64,000 bases of DNA from Methylibium petroleiphilum PM1 (GTDB lineage: Bacteria > Pseudomonadota > Gammaproteobacteria > Burkholderiales > Burkholderiaceae_C): NCBI RefSeq assembly GCF_000015725.1, contig NC_008825.1:3038001-3102000 (forward strand), in the 5' to 3' direction. Each line of letters opens with the position of its first letter. Position 1 is the stretch's first letter. Below are positions 18,659 through 26,280 of the stretch, one piece after another. The notes below the pieces were generated by a model, which ran no database searches, had not been told where the DNA came from, and saw only the letters and a list, made by a program, of their open reading frames with translations. Made by a program: the position numbers and the translations under genes.

Positions 18659-19873
18659 TCAGCGCAGCAGCGACAGCACTTGCTGCGGCAGCTGGTTGGC
18701 CTGGGCCACCATGGCGGTACCGGCCTGCTGCAGGATCTGCGAGCGCGACAGGTTGGCCGTTTCCGACGCGAAGTCGGCATCCATGATCCGGCCACGCGAG
18801 GCCGCGGTGTTCTCCGCCTGGATCTGGATGTTCGACACCGCATTCTCGAAGCGGCTCTGGATCGCGCCCAGGGTACCGCGGGCACTGTTCACCTGGTCCA
18901 GTGCGCTGTCGATCTTCTTGATCGACACCCACACATCCGATTCGGTCTCGATGCTCAGCGCGTCGATGCCAATGGCATCCGTCACCGCGGCGGGCACGTC
19001 GCCTTCGTCCAGACCCGTGGTCGTGGTATCGAAGCCGGTGAACTCCACCGACAGCGGGGCACCGTCGGCATCCAGGCGCGAGGCCTTGATGTCGAGCTTG
19101 TAGGTGCCGTCGTCATTGGCCACCAGGTAGGCCGACACGCCGGTGTCGCTGGTCTTGCGGTTGATCGCCTCGGCCACCTGACCCAGACGCTCCAAGCCCG
19201 AGCTCGCTTGGGCGATCGCACCCACCTCGACCACCAGTTCGTTGTCGCCGCCGTCGTCGATCGTGATCTGCAGGTCGCCGTCGGCGATCGCGTCCAGCGT
19301 CGTGATGTCGGTGTCGTCCTTCGCCAGGTCACCGCTGGAGATTTCGGCGTAGGTGATCTTCGACAGGTTGCTGGCCGATGCGTTCGTCAGGCTGCCGACC
19401 GTGATGTTGTCGCCGGCGCCGGCGCCGACCTGGAAGGCCGCCGCGGTGAAGGAGCCGTCGAGCAGCTTGCGGCCGTTGAAGGTCGTCTGCTTCGCCACAC
19501 GGTCGATTTCGTCGCGCAGTTGCGTGACTTCGGCCTGCAGGGCCTTGCGGTCGTCGGCGCTGTTGGTGGCGTTGCCCGACTGGACGGCCAGTTCACGCAT
19601 GCGTTGCAGCATGTCGCCGACCTTGCCCAGCGCGCCTTCGGCGGTCTGCGCCAGCGAGATGCCGTCGTTGGCGTTGCGCGCCGCGACATTGAGGCCACGG
19701 ACCGACGCGTTCATGCGCTCGGCGATCGCCAGACCGGCGGCGTCGTCCTTCGCGCTGTTGACACGCAGGCCGGAAGACAGGCGCTGCATGGACGTTGCCA
19801 GCGACGACTGAGAGGTGCCGAGGTTGCGTTGCGCATTGAGCGAAACGATGTTGGTGTTGACTGACATTGCCAT
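18659..19873 (-). CDS. fliC: Flagellin, second copy
   Basis: A 404-residue flagellin starting [22 protein letters not shown] and ending [10 protein letters not shown]. The outer D0/D1 regions are nearly the same as the neighbouring flagellin, while the central part (about 180-320) diverges in an alignable way ([21 protein letters not shown]). It is followed by its own strong terminator and preceded by a 554-base non-coding region. Two similar flagellins allow mixed or alternative filaments; which is major cannot be told from sequence. No convincing FliA box was found upstream. Confidence 0.95.
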   Translation of the reverse strand: MAMSVNTNIVSLNAQRNLGTSQSSLATSMQRLSSGLRVNSAKDDAAGLAIAERMNASVRGLNVAARNANDGISLAQTAEGALGKVGDMLQRMRELAVQSGNATNSADDRKALQAEVTQLRDEIDRVAKQTTFNGRKLLDGSFTAAAFQVGAGAGDNITVGSLTNASASNLSKITYAEISSGDLAKDDTDITTLDAIADGDLQITIDDGGDNELVVEVGAIAQASSGLERLGQVAEAINRKTSDTGVSAYLVANDDGTYKLDIKASRLDADGAPLSVEFTGFDTTTTGLDEGDVPAAVTDAIGIDALSIETESDVWVSIKKIDSALDQVNSARGTLGAIQSRFENAVSNIQIQAENTAASRGRIMDADFASETANLSRSQILQQAGTAMVAQANQLPQQVLSLLR

Positions 19874-20427
19874 GATCTGAATCTCCTGAACGGTTGAAAT
19901 GACTCTCCGGCAGCGCCGGCATTGCCTCGGTGGCTCGGCCCTGGGGCCTCATCACCGTGAACTAACCCTCGATCTCCAACAGCGGGTTTCGAGGGCCTGC
20001 TGCGCCCGGCGTACGTCATCCTCAGATCTCGTGGGAGGGGCGGAATGGTTGTGCCCTCTACGAAACATCGGTCGCCTACTCCGGACCCCGGAACCGATCG
20101 CTTGGTCCCGTTGTGGGGGTTATCGGAGCCCGTCCTGGCAACTTGAGGGCTGCGGGTTTCCTGTCAGCCTGGCCGGGAAGAGCACTTTCCTCCTCACCAC
20201 GGCCGTCATCGGCATCTCGCGCCGCCACTTGAGCCGCCGCGTCGACGCGCTGCCTACTGGGGCGTGTAGGAAGTTGCCTGACACGGGCGGTCGAATAAGC
20301 GAGACCCGAACCACAGAACTGGGCTGATGTTCCTGTGCATCTCCGATCTTCACAATCCATTTCACGCTGAAACGAACACCCGCTGCACCAGCGAAAGACG
20401 ACCGGCAGCTGCACGAGGAGCACCCTG
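19874..20427. other. 554-base intergenic region between divergent flagellin and flhDC
   Basis: No convincing gene is present. Seen: an inverted repeat CCCTCGA/TCGAGGG with 16-base spacing (19966-19995) on the flagellin side, and an inverted repeat CCTAC-N8-GTAGG (20253-20270) about 160 bases before flhD. No clear sigma-28 box or strong sigma-70 promoter could be assigned on either strand. The region is where control of the master regulator flhDC is expected to act. Confidence 0.5.
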
Positions 20428-20751
20428 ATGAACACCGAACAGATCCTGATCGAGATTCGCGAAGCCAATCTGTCCTACCTGATGCTGGCGCAGAGCCTGA
20501 TCCGCGCCGACCGCGACCAGGCCCTGTTCCGCCTCGGCATCTCGGAAGAGACGGCCGACCTGATCGGCCTGCTGAGCCCGGCGCAGATGATGAAGATCGC
20601 CTCCGGCAACACGCTGCTGTGCCGCATGCGCGTGGACGACGAGATGGTGTGGAGCCTGCTGACCAACCACGGCAAGGGCGCCGCCAACGACAGCGTCAGC
20701 CGCCTGCACGCCAACATCCTGATGGCTGGCCGCCATCAGGAAGCCGCCTGA
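20428..20751 (+). CDS. flhD: Flagellar master transcriptional activator subunit FlhD
   Basis: A 107-residue protein that forms the FlhD4C2 activator of class II flagellar promoters. The start MNTEQILIEIREANLSYLMLAQSLIRAD and the stretch GISEETADLIGLLSPAQMMKIASGNTLLC are typical betaproteobacterial FlhD. GAGGAG lies upstream of the ATG. flhC follows after 26 bases. Confidence 0.96.
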   Translation: MNTEQILIEIREANLSYLMLAQSLIRADRDQALFRLGISEETADLIGLLSPAQMMKIASGNTLLCRMRVDDEMVWSLLTNHGKGAANDSVSRLHANILMAGRHQEAA

Positions 20752-20777
20752 CCGACGACCCCTGCGAGACCGACATC

Positions 20778-21314
20778 ATGCGCAACAAGAGCATCCTCAC
20801 CGAAGCCAAGCAGATCGAACGTGCCGTCACGCTGATCCAGCTCGGTGCCCGCCTGCAGGTGCTGGAGTCGGAGACCGACCTGTCCTACGAGCGCCTGCTG
20901 CGCCTGTACAAGGAAGTGGCGGGCAAGTCGCCGAGCAAGGGCCAGCTGCCCTTCTCCACGGACTGGTTCATGACCTGGCAGCCGAACATCCATGCCAGCC
21001 TGTTCCTGAACATCCACGAATACCTGAACAAGGTTGCGGCGCTCGACGAGATCGACACCGTGATCAAGGCCTACCGTCTCTATCTCGAGCAGACCGAAGC
21101 CCAGGGCCTGGAAGCGCTGCTGTCCGTCACGCGTGCCTGGCGCCTGGTGAAGTTCGTGGACAACGGCATGCTGACCATGACCGAATGCTCCAAGTGCGGT
21201 GGGCATTTCGTCACGCACCCGCACGAGATCGGCAAGCACTTCACCTGCGGCCTGTGCAACCCGCCGGCGCGCGCCGGCAAGGGCAAGGCGGCGGGCGCCC
21301 TCCAACTGCACTGA
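20778..21314 (+). CDS. flhC: Flagellar master transcriptional activator subunit FlhC
   Basis: A 178-residue partner of FlhD that carries the DNA-binding zinc site. The four zinc cysteines are seen as C137, C140, C157 and C160 (CSKC and CGLC). The start MRNKSILTEAKQIERAV is chosen because homologues begin here; an upstream in-frame ATG lies inside flhD. Together with flhD it heads the plus-strand motility genes. Confidence 0.96.
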   Translation: MRNKSILTEAKQIERAVTLIQLGARLQVLESETDLSYERLLRLYKEVAGKSPSKGQLPFSTDWFMTWQPNIHASLFLNIHEYLNKVAALDEIDTVIKAYRLYLEQTEAQGLEALLSVTRAWRLVKFVDNGMLTMTECSKCGGHFVTHPHEIGKHFTCGLCNPPARAGKGKAAGALQLH

Positions 21315-21382
21315 TCTCCTCCCGCCGGCAGCCGCCCTCGGTACCGGCCCCTCCGTTCGCGGCCTCCTCCGGGACGCCCTCG

Positions 21383-22276
21383 ATGTCATCCGCCCTGCCC
21401 GTCCCACCGGTCACCGCTGCGCGGCCCGACCCGGTTGCCCCGAGCGGCATCCGCCGCGGGCCGGCATTGCAACGCCTCTGGCCCCTGCCCGCGTTGCTGG
21501 GCTGGGCCGCCGCCTGGGCGCTCTTCCTGCTGTTGCGCTCGACACCCGCACCGCTCTGGCTGGCGATCGCCTGCGCTTCGGCCACCGGCCTGGCTCTCGG
21601 CAGCCTGAGCGGCACCCGCATGCGCAGCCTGATCGTCGCAGCCGGCTTCCCGGTGTCGCTGCTGGCCAGCGGCGCCGCGAGCGGCTTGCCCGGCTGGGCG
21701 TGGCTGCTGCCGCTGGCCCTGCTGCTGCTCGCCTATCCGCTCCAGGCCTGGCGCGACGCACCGCTGTTCCCGACGCCGGCCGGCGCACTCGACCGCCTGG
21801 CCGAGCGCGTGCCGCTGCCGCCGGGCGCGACCGTGCTCGACGCCGGCTGCGGACTCGGTGCCGGACTCGCGGCGCTGCGCCGCGCCTACCCGCAGGCCCG
21901 GCTGGAAGGCGTCGAATGGAGCTGGCCGCTGGCGCTGGCGGCCCGGTTGCGGCACGGCAGAGCGCCGGTCGGCGCCGCAGTCCGCCGCGGCGACATGTGG
22001 GCCGAGGACTGGCGCCCCTGCGCCATGGTCTATCTGTTCCAGCGCCCGGAAAGCCTGCCGCGCGCGGTGGCCAAGGCGAGCGCGGAACTGGCCGACGGCG
22101 CCTGGCTCGCCAGCCTGGAGTTCCCGGCACTGGCGCTGGAACCGCAGGCCCGGCTGCAGTGCCCCGACGGCCGGCCGCTCTGGCTCTACCGCACGCCCTT
22201 CACCGCCGCGGCTGGAGCGACGGCCCCCGACGCTGCGCCCGCACGGCGCCCAAGTTCCCGCTCCAGGCGCCGATAA
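21383..22276 (+). CDS. Membrane-associated class I SAM-dependent methyltransferase-like protein
   Basis: A 297-residue protein with four hydrophobic segments (about 33-51, 58-76, 82-100, 103-121) followed by a Rossmann-type methyltransferase domain; motif I is VLDAGCGLG (151-159) and the acidic motif II is EGVEWSWP. No substrate can be read from the sequence. It sits between flhC and motA, 68 bases after flhC, so a flagellum-linked methylation is conceivable but not shown. Its last codons and stop form the -10 of a FliA promoter. The Ser/Arg-rich tail looks disordered. Confidence 0.75.
   Translation: MSSALPVPPVTAARPDPVAPSGIRRGPALQRLWPLPALLGWAAAWALFLLLRSTPAPLWLAIACASATGLALGSLSGTRMRSLIVAAGFPVSLLASGAASGLPGWAWLLPLALLLLAYPLQAWRDAPLFPTPAGALDRLAERVPLPPGATVLDAGCGLGAGLAALRRAYPQARLEGVEWSWPLALAARLRHGRAPVGAAVRRGDMWAEDWRPCAMVYLFQRPESLPRAVAKASAELADGAWLASLEFPALALEPQARLQCPDGRPLWLYRTPFTAAAGATAPDAAPARRPSSRSRRR
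22250..22276 (+). promoter_or_regulatory. FliA (sigma-28) promoter embedded in the methyltransferase 3' end
   Basis: CCAAGTTC, 11-base spacer, GCCGATAA. The -10 is a perfect match and its TAA is the stop codon of the preceding gene. It lies about 200 bases upstream of motA, giving a long leader; a second FliA site follows at 22392. Confidence 0.6.
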
Positions 22277-22391
22277 GGGCCGGAGCTGGCGCGTTTCGCG
22301 CCCCGCTCCGCCTTGCCTCCGGCTGGCCTGCCGTTCGGCCGGCCGGCCGCGCGTCGGGCGGTCCGTCACGTTCTGTCACCGACTGCACGCC

Positions 22392-22418
22392 TCAAGTCCG
22401 GTGACACCGGGCCGATAA
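22392..22418 (+). promoter_or_regulatory. FliA (sigma-28) promoter of motAB
   Basis: TCAAGTCC, 11-base spacer, GCCGATAA: consensus -10 and ideal spacing, 60 bases upstream of the motA ATG. This is the expected class III control of motor genes. Confidence 0.8.
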
Positions 22419-22478
22419 GCAAGGACAGAACCCTCCGCAGGGCCTCGGGCTCGCGGCATCTCAACCGGACCGCTCACC

Positions 22479-23339
22479 ATGTTCGTCATCATCGGCTACG
22501 TCGTCGCGCTGGGCTGCATCTTCGGTGCCTACGCCATTCACGGCGGGAACATGCAGGTCATCCTGCATGCGATCCCGACCGAGATGATGGCCATCGGCGG
22601 CGGCGCGGCCGGCGCCTTCGTGGTCGCCAACCAGCCCAAGACGCTGAAGGCGGTGCTGAAGGCGATCCCGACGCTGCTGAAGGGCTCCAAGTACACCAAG
22701 GCGCGCTACATGGAGTTGATGGCGCTGCTCTACGACATCCTGCAGAAGGCCCGCAAGGAAGGCCTGATGGCGATCGAGAAGGACGTCGAGGACCCGCACA
22801 ACTCACCGCTGTTCAAGAAGTACGCGACGGTCGGCTCCGACCACCACGTGGTGGAATTCGTCACCGACTACCTGCGCATGATGGTGTCGGGCAATCTCAA
22901 TCCGCACGAGATCGAGTCGCTGATGGACAGCGAGATCGAGACCCATCACCACGAGGCGCACGCCCCGGCCGCCGCGATCGGCCGCCTGGCCGGCGCGCTG
23001 CCCGCCTTCGGCATCGTCGCAGCGGTGCTGGGCGTCGTGAACACCATGGGCTCGGTCGGCCAGCCGCCGGCGGTGCTGGGCGGCATGATCGGCTCGGCGC
23101 TGGTCGGCACCTTCCTGGGCATCCTGCTGGCGTATGCGGTGGTCGAACCGCTCGGCGGCCTGCTCGAGCAGAAGAACGATGAGGGCTCCAAGGAGCTGCA
23201 GTGCATCAAGACCACGCTGCTCGCGAGCATGCAGGGCTATGCCCCGGCGATCGCGGTGGAGTTCGGTCGCAAGACGCTGTACTCGACCGAGCGCCCGTCG
23301 TTCAGCGAGCTCGAAGGCCATGTGAAGGGCAAGAAGTGA
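22479..23339 (+). CDS. motA: Flagellar motor stator protein MotA
   Basis: A 286-residue four-helix inner-membrane protein, half of the proton-driven stator. It starts MFVIIGYVVALGCIFGAYAIHGG, has the cytoplasmic domain with the GLMAIEKDVEDPHNSPLF segment and the paired helices IGRLAGALPAFGIVAAVLGVVN and GGMIGSALVGTFLGILLAYAVVEPLG. Length is normal. It is transcribed from the FliA site at 22392. Its stop overlaps a 44-codon ORF that fills the gap to motB. Confidence 0.96.
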   Translation: MFVIIGYVVALGCIFGAYAIHGGNMQVILHAIPTEMMAIGGGAAGAFVVANQPKTLKAVLKAIPTLLKGSKYTKARYMELMALLYDILQKARKEGLMAIEKDVEDPHNSPLFKKYATVGSDHHVVEFVTDYLRMMVSGNLNPHEIESLMDSEIETHHHEAHAPAAAIGRLAGALPAFGIVAAVLGVVNTMGSVGQPPAVLGGMIGSALVGTFLGILLAYAVVEPLGGLLEQKNDEGSKELQCIKTTLLASMQGYAPAIAVEFGRKTLYSTERPSFSELEGHVKGKK

Positions 23340-23470
23340 GCAACCTGACCGAAGCGCCGCCGGGCCGCCGCCGGGCCGCTCCCAAGGCGGACCGCGCCCC
23401 AGGGGCCATCCAGGGCCCCTTCGTGGCCCATGCGGGCAGGCGCCGTACTCGGCGACGTGGAGGCATGTGA
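23336..23470 (+). CDS. Candidate 44-aa basic small protein filling the motA-motB gap
   Basis: The GTG overlaps the motA stop (GTGA) and the TGA overlaps the motB ATG (TGATG), so this open frame exactly bridges two genes that usually lie close together. The product would be proline-, alanine- and arginine-rich (starts MSNLTEAPPGRRR, ends RRTRRRGGM) with no membrane segment. A GGGGCC/GGCCCC hairpin lies in the middle (23401-23420). In very GC-rich DNA 45 codons without stop is not rare, so the coupling at both ends is the main support. It may simply be spacer. Confidence 0.3.
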   Translation: MSNLTEAPPGRRRAAPKADRAPGAIQGPFVAHAGRRRTRRRGGM

Positions 23471-24432
23471 TGGCCGGCGACGCGAAGAAACTGCAGCCGA
23501 TCATCGTCAAGAAGATCAAGAAGGGCGGCCACGCTGCGCACGGTGGCGCGTGGAAGATCGCCTACGCCGACTTCGTGACGGCGATGATGGCCTTCTTCCT
23601 GCTGATGTGGCTGCTCGGTTCGACCACCGAGGGCGACCGCAAGGGCATCCAGGACTACTTCAACAACCCGATCAAGGTCTCGATGATGGGCGGCTCGGGG
23701 TCCGGAGACTCGTCGAGCGTCGTCAAGGGCGGTGGGCAGGACCTCACGCGCAGCACCGGCCAGGTGAAGCGCGGCGATGTCGAGGCCGAACGCAAGAGCT
23801 ACACGCTGCAGGCGCTGAAAGCCACGCGCGCGCAGCAGGCCTCCGCCGAGGCGGAGAGCCTGAAGATGCTGAAGGGTCGCGTCGAGTCCAAACTCGCCAA
23901 CGATCCGCGCTTCAACGAGCTGAAGGCCCAGATCCGCTTCGACATGACGGCCGACGGCCTGCGCATCCAGATCGTCGACGAGCAGAACCGACCGATGTTC
24001 GCGACCGGCTCCGCCGTCGTGCAACCCTACATGCGCGAGTTGCTTCGCACCATCGGCGGCGTGCTGGCCGAAGTGCCCAACAAGCTGACGCTGGAAGGCC
24101 ACACCGACACGGCGGCCTTCAGCGCCGGCGCCGGCGGCTACAGCAATTGGGAACTGTCGGCCGACCGCGCCAACGCATCGCGCCGCGAGCTCATCGCCGG
24201 CGGGTTGGCCGACGAGAAGGTGCTGCGCGTGCAAGGCCTGGCTGCCAGCAGCCTGTTCGACCGCGAGCAGCCGCTGAATCCGGTGAACCGGCGCATCAGC
24301 ATCATCGTGATGAACCGGGAGGCCGAGGACCGCTTCCACGGCAGTGCGGACACCGAAGTGCAGCCGCCGGCCCTGGAAGTTGCGACGGCACTGGCCGAAT
24401 CGGCCTCAAGTCCGCGGGCCGACACCCGATAA
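23470..24432 (+). CDS. motB: Flagellar motor stator protein MotB
   Basis: A 320-residue stator subunit: one membrane helix (about 31-50) with the proton-carrying aspartate D34 in YADFVTAMMAFFLLMWLLG, a plug/linker, and a C-terminal OmpA-like peptidoglycan-binding domain (TLEGHTDTAAF, SADRANASRREL, NPVNRRISIIVM). The ATG at 23470 has GGAGG 6 bases upstream; a GTG one codon earlier is possible. The last codons and stop form a FliA promoter for the next gene. Confidence 0.96.
   Translation: MAGDAKKLQPIIVKKIKKGGHAAHGGAWKIAYADFVTAMMAFFLLMWLLGSTTEGDRKGIQDYFNNPIKVSMMGGSGSGDSSSVVKGGGQDLTRSTGQVKRGDVEAERKSYTLQALKATRAQQASAEAESLKMLKGRVESKLANDPRFNELKAQIRFDMTADGLRIQIVDEQNRPMFATGSAVVQPYMRELLRTIGGVLAEVPNKLTLEGHTDTAAFSAGAGGYSNWELSADRANASRRELIAGGLADEKVLRVQGLAASSLFDREQPLNPVNRRISIIVMNREAEDRFHGSADTEVQPPALEVATALAESASSPRADTR
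24406..24432 (+). promoter_or_regulatory. FliA (sigma-28) promoter embedded in the motB 3' end
   Basis: TCAAGTCC, 11-base spacer, CCCGATAA; the TAA is the motB stop codon. The -35 box is identical to that of the motA promoter and spacing is the same. It lies 67 bases before cheY. Confidence 0.65.
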
Positions 24433-24499
24433 CCCGTACAGAACACCGCATGGCCCGCCCCAGGGCAGCATGAACCGATAGCGCGCGAGGACCCTGACC

Positions 24500-24895
24500 A
24501 TGAGCACCCCCGACCTCAAATTCCTGATCGTCGACGACTTCTCGACCATGCGCCGCATCGTGCGCGGCCTGCTCAAGGAGATCGGCTACGTCAACGCCGA
24601 TGAGGCCGAGGACGGCGCCGTGGCGCTGCAGATGATGAAGACCTCGAAGTAAGACTTCGTGGTCAGCGACATCAACATGCCCAACATGAACGGCTTCGAC
24701 CTGCTCAAGGCCGTCAAGGCCGACGACAGCCTCAAGCACATCCCCGTGCTGATGGTGACGGCCGAGGCGCGCAAGGAAGACATCGTGCTGGCCGCACAGA
24801 CGGGAGCGGCCGGCTACATCGTCAAGCCCTTCACGAAGGCGACGCTGGAGGAGAAGGTCCAGAAGATCATGCAGAAACTGGCGGCCACGGCCTGA
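24500..24895 (+). pseudogene. cheY: Chemotaxis response regulator CheY, interrupted by in-frame TAA
   Basis: The frame from 24500 reads as CheY without a gap against the E. coli protein: D12, D13, the phospho-acceptor D57 ([12 protein letters not shown]), VLMVTAEA (T87 region) and KPFT (K109 region) are all present. Codon 51, at 24650-24652, is TAA exactly where E. coli CheY has Tyr51, consistent with a single-base change from TAC or TAT. Translation from the start gives only 50 residues without D57. A GTG at 24659 could start a second piece lacking the D12/D13 acid pocket. Flanking motB and cheZ are intact and codon use past the stop is normal, so this is a very recent mutation, a sequencing/assembly error, or a read-through codon. 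Confidence 0.85.
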
Positions 24896-24908
24896 AGGAC
24901 AACAGCCC

Positions 24909-25544
24909 ATGAAGATGGACGACACGGCCTTGCTGGCCCATCCGCCGACGCCCAGTACCTCGCCCGAGGTGTTCCAGCAGCTCGGTGCGATCACGCGCCA
25001 GTTGCACGACACCCTCGCGCAGCTCGGCGTCACGCCCAAACTGCAGCAGGCGGCCGAAGGCCTGCCCGACGCGCGCAGCCGCCTCAACTACATCGCCGAG
25101 AAGACGGCGGCAGCGGCGAACAAGGTGCTGAACTCGGTCGATCAGGCCAAGATGGAACACACCCGCATCGCCGCCGAGACGCGCCGCATCGCCGCCGCCA
25201 TCGTCGCCGATCCGGTGAAGGCCGTGGCCTCGGGCTCGGTGATGAACTTCGTCAGCGATGTCGAAGCCGCCACCGCACGCATCGATGCCGATCTGACCGA
25301 CATCATGATGGCGCAGGACTTCCACGACCTCACCGGGCAGGTGGTGGCCAAGGTGGTGTCGCTGGCGAGCGATCTGGAAGACAGCCTGGTGAAGCTGCTG
25401 GTGCAGGCGGCACCGCCCGAACAGGCGCAGAAGGTGGTCGAGAACACCATCCTCAACGGCCCGGTGGTCAACCCCGAGGGGCGGACCGACGTGGTGCAGA
25501 ACCAGGGCGAGGTCGACGACCTGCTGGCCAGCCTGGGATTCTGA
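24909..25544 (+). CDS. cheZ: Protein phosphatase CheZ
   Basis: A 211-residue helical-hairpin phosphatase that removes phosphate from CheY. The active segment QDFHDLTGQVV holds D140 and the catalytic-type glutamine Q144, and the C-terminal CheY-binding peptide ends VDDLLASLGF. It starts 13 bases after the cheY stop and is intact, which argues that the chemotaxis pathway is under selection even though cheY as read is broken. It is last in the plus-strand motility run. Confidence 0.94.
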   Translation: MKMDDTALLAHPPTPSTSPEVFQQLGAITRQLHDTLAQLGVTPKLQQAAEGLPDARSRLNYIAEKTAAAANKVLNSVDQAKMEHTRIAAETRRIAAAIVADPVKAVASGSVMNFVSDVEAATARIDADLTDIMMAQDFHDLTGQVVAKVVSLASDLEDSLVKLLVQAAPPEQAQKVVENTILNGPVVNPEGRTDVVQNQGEVDDLLASLGF

Positions 25545-25563
25545 TCCGGCGAGGGCCGGCGTC

Positions 25564-26082
25564 TCAGTGACTGCGGCTGGCCGTGCGGAGCAGCGAACGC
25601 GAGGGCAGCGGCCGGATCACCCGGCTCGGGCGGTAGGCCGAGCGCACTCGCAGCGGTGGCAGCATCGTAGCCATGGTCGTCGGCATGAGCACCGCGTCTG
25701 GCGGCAGCGCCTGGACCCTCGGTGCGGCGCGCAGTGCCTGGGGTGCACGCGCCAGGAAGCGACGGCGCAGCTTGCGAAGCCGCTCCAGATCCGCCGCCGC
25801 GATCGAGCACCAGAACGCGGCGAAGACACCCAGGCAACTCAGCATCCATCCGGCCCCGTCGCCAAGCGGCTGGTCGAGCGGAGTCAGCAGCGTGGCGGCC
25901 ATCAACGCCAGCGCCATGAACACGGCCAGGTCGAAACAGAGGGCGCCGGCCGTGCGGGTGAAGCAGGGGCTGATCTGCCGCCGTGCGGCGCGCAAAGCGC
26001 CTTGCACCTTGCCCACCAGGCGCTGGGCGGTGGCCCAGACCGCCAAGGCGACGGGGCCCGGTTTGTCCACTGTGCTGTCCAT
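25564..26082 (-). CDS. Hypothetical membrane protein (172 aa)
   Basis: Two hydrophobic segments are visible (about 48-68, LCFDLAVFMALALMAATLL, and 77-96, GWMLSCLGVFAAFWCSIAA), flanked by Arg-rich cytoplasmic parts. The start at 26082 (MDSTVDKPG) is chosen because AAGGA lies 8 bases before it. The C-terminal 70 residues are basic and Pro-rich. It converges with cheZ (19-base gap) and is divergent from trhO. I do not recognise the family; the membrane pattern makes it more credible than the open frame on the other strand. Confidence 0.5.
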   Translation of the reverse strand: MDSTVDKPGPVALAVWATAQRLVGKVQGALRAARRQISPCFTRTAGALCFDLAVFMALALMAATLLTPLDQPLGDGAGWMLSCLGVFAAFWCSIAAADLERLRKLRRRFLARAPQALRAAPRVQALPPDAVLMPTTMATMLPPLRVRSAYRPSRVIRPLPSRSLLRTASRSH

Positions 26083-26268
26083 GATCGTCATCCTTGCCGG
26101 CGCTTCCTTGCCGTGACCGATAAGGTAGCGAATCCCGGTCGCGGCAACACCCCGCGATTGCAGGGCGCGCCACAAGCTGGTGCGGCACTCGATCACGTCC
26201 GGAGGAAAGCCCGCCCTCACTGACGCACGCTAAAGGTGCGCTGCACCGCCGTCCGCGCCGGTGATTTC

Positions 26269-26274
26269 TACAAT
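26269..26274 (+). promoter_or_regulatory. -10 box TACAAT giving a near-leaderless trhO start
   Basis: TACAAT, preceded by TTC, ends 6 bases before the trhO ATG, so the transcript should begin at about the start codon. The 9-base string TTCTACAAT is shared with the site at 8593-8601. No good -35 or ribosome-binding sequence is visible. Confidence 0.5.
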
Positions 26275-26280
26275 CACCCG

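Noticed and set aside
26111-26119. ACCGATAAG as a FliA promoter near trhO
   Set aside because: No -35 match at the required spacing, and trhO is not a flagellar gene; its TACAAT box is the better candidate.
25567-26223. Plus-strand open frame of 218 codons downstream of cheZ
   Set aside because: The minus-strand frame shows two membrane helices and a ribosome-binding site; the plus-strand product is Arg/Gln/His-rich without pattern.
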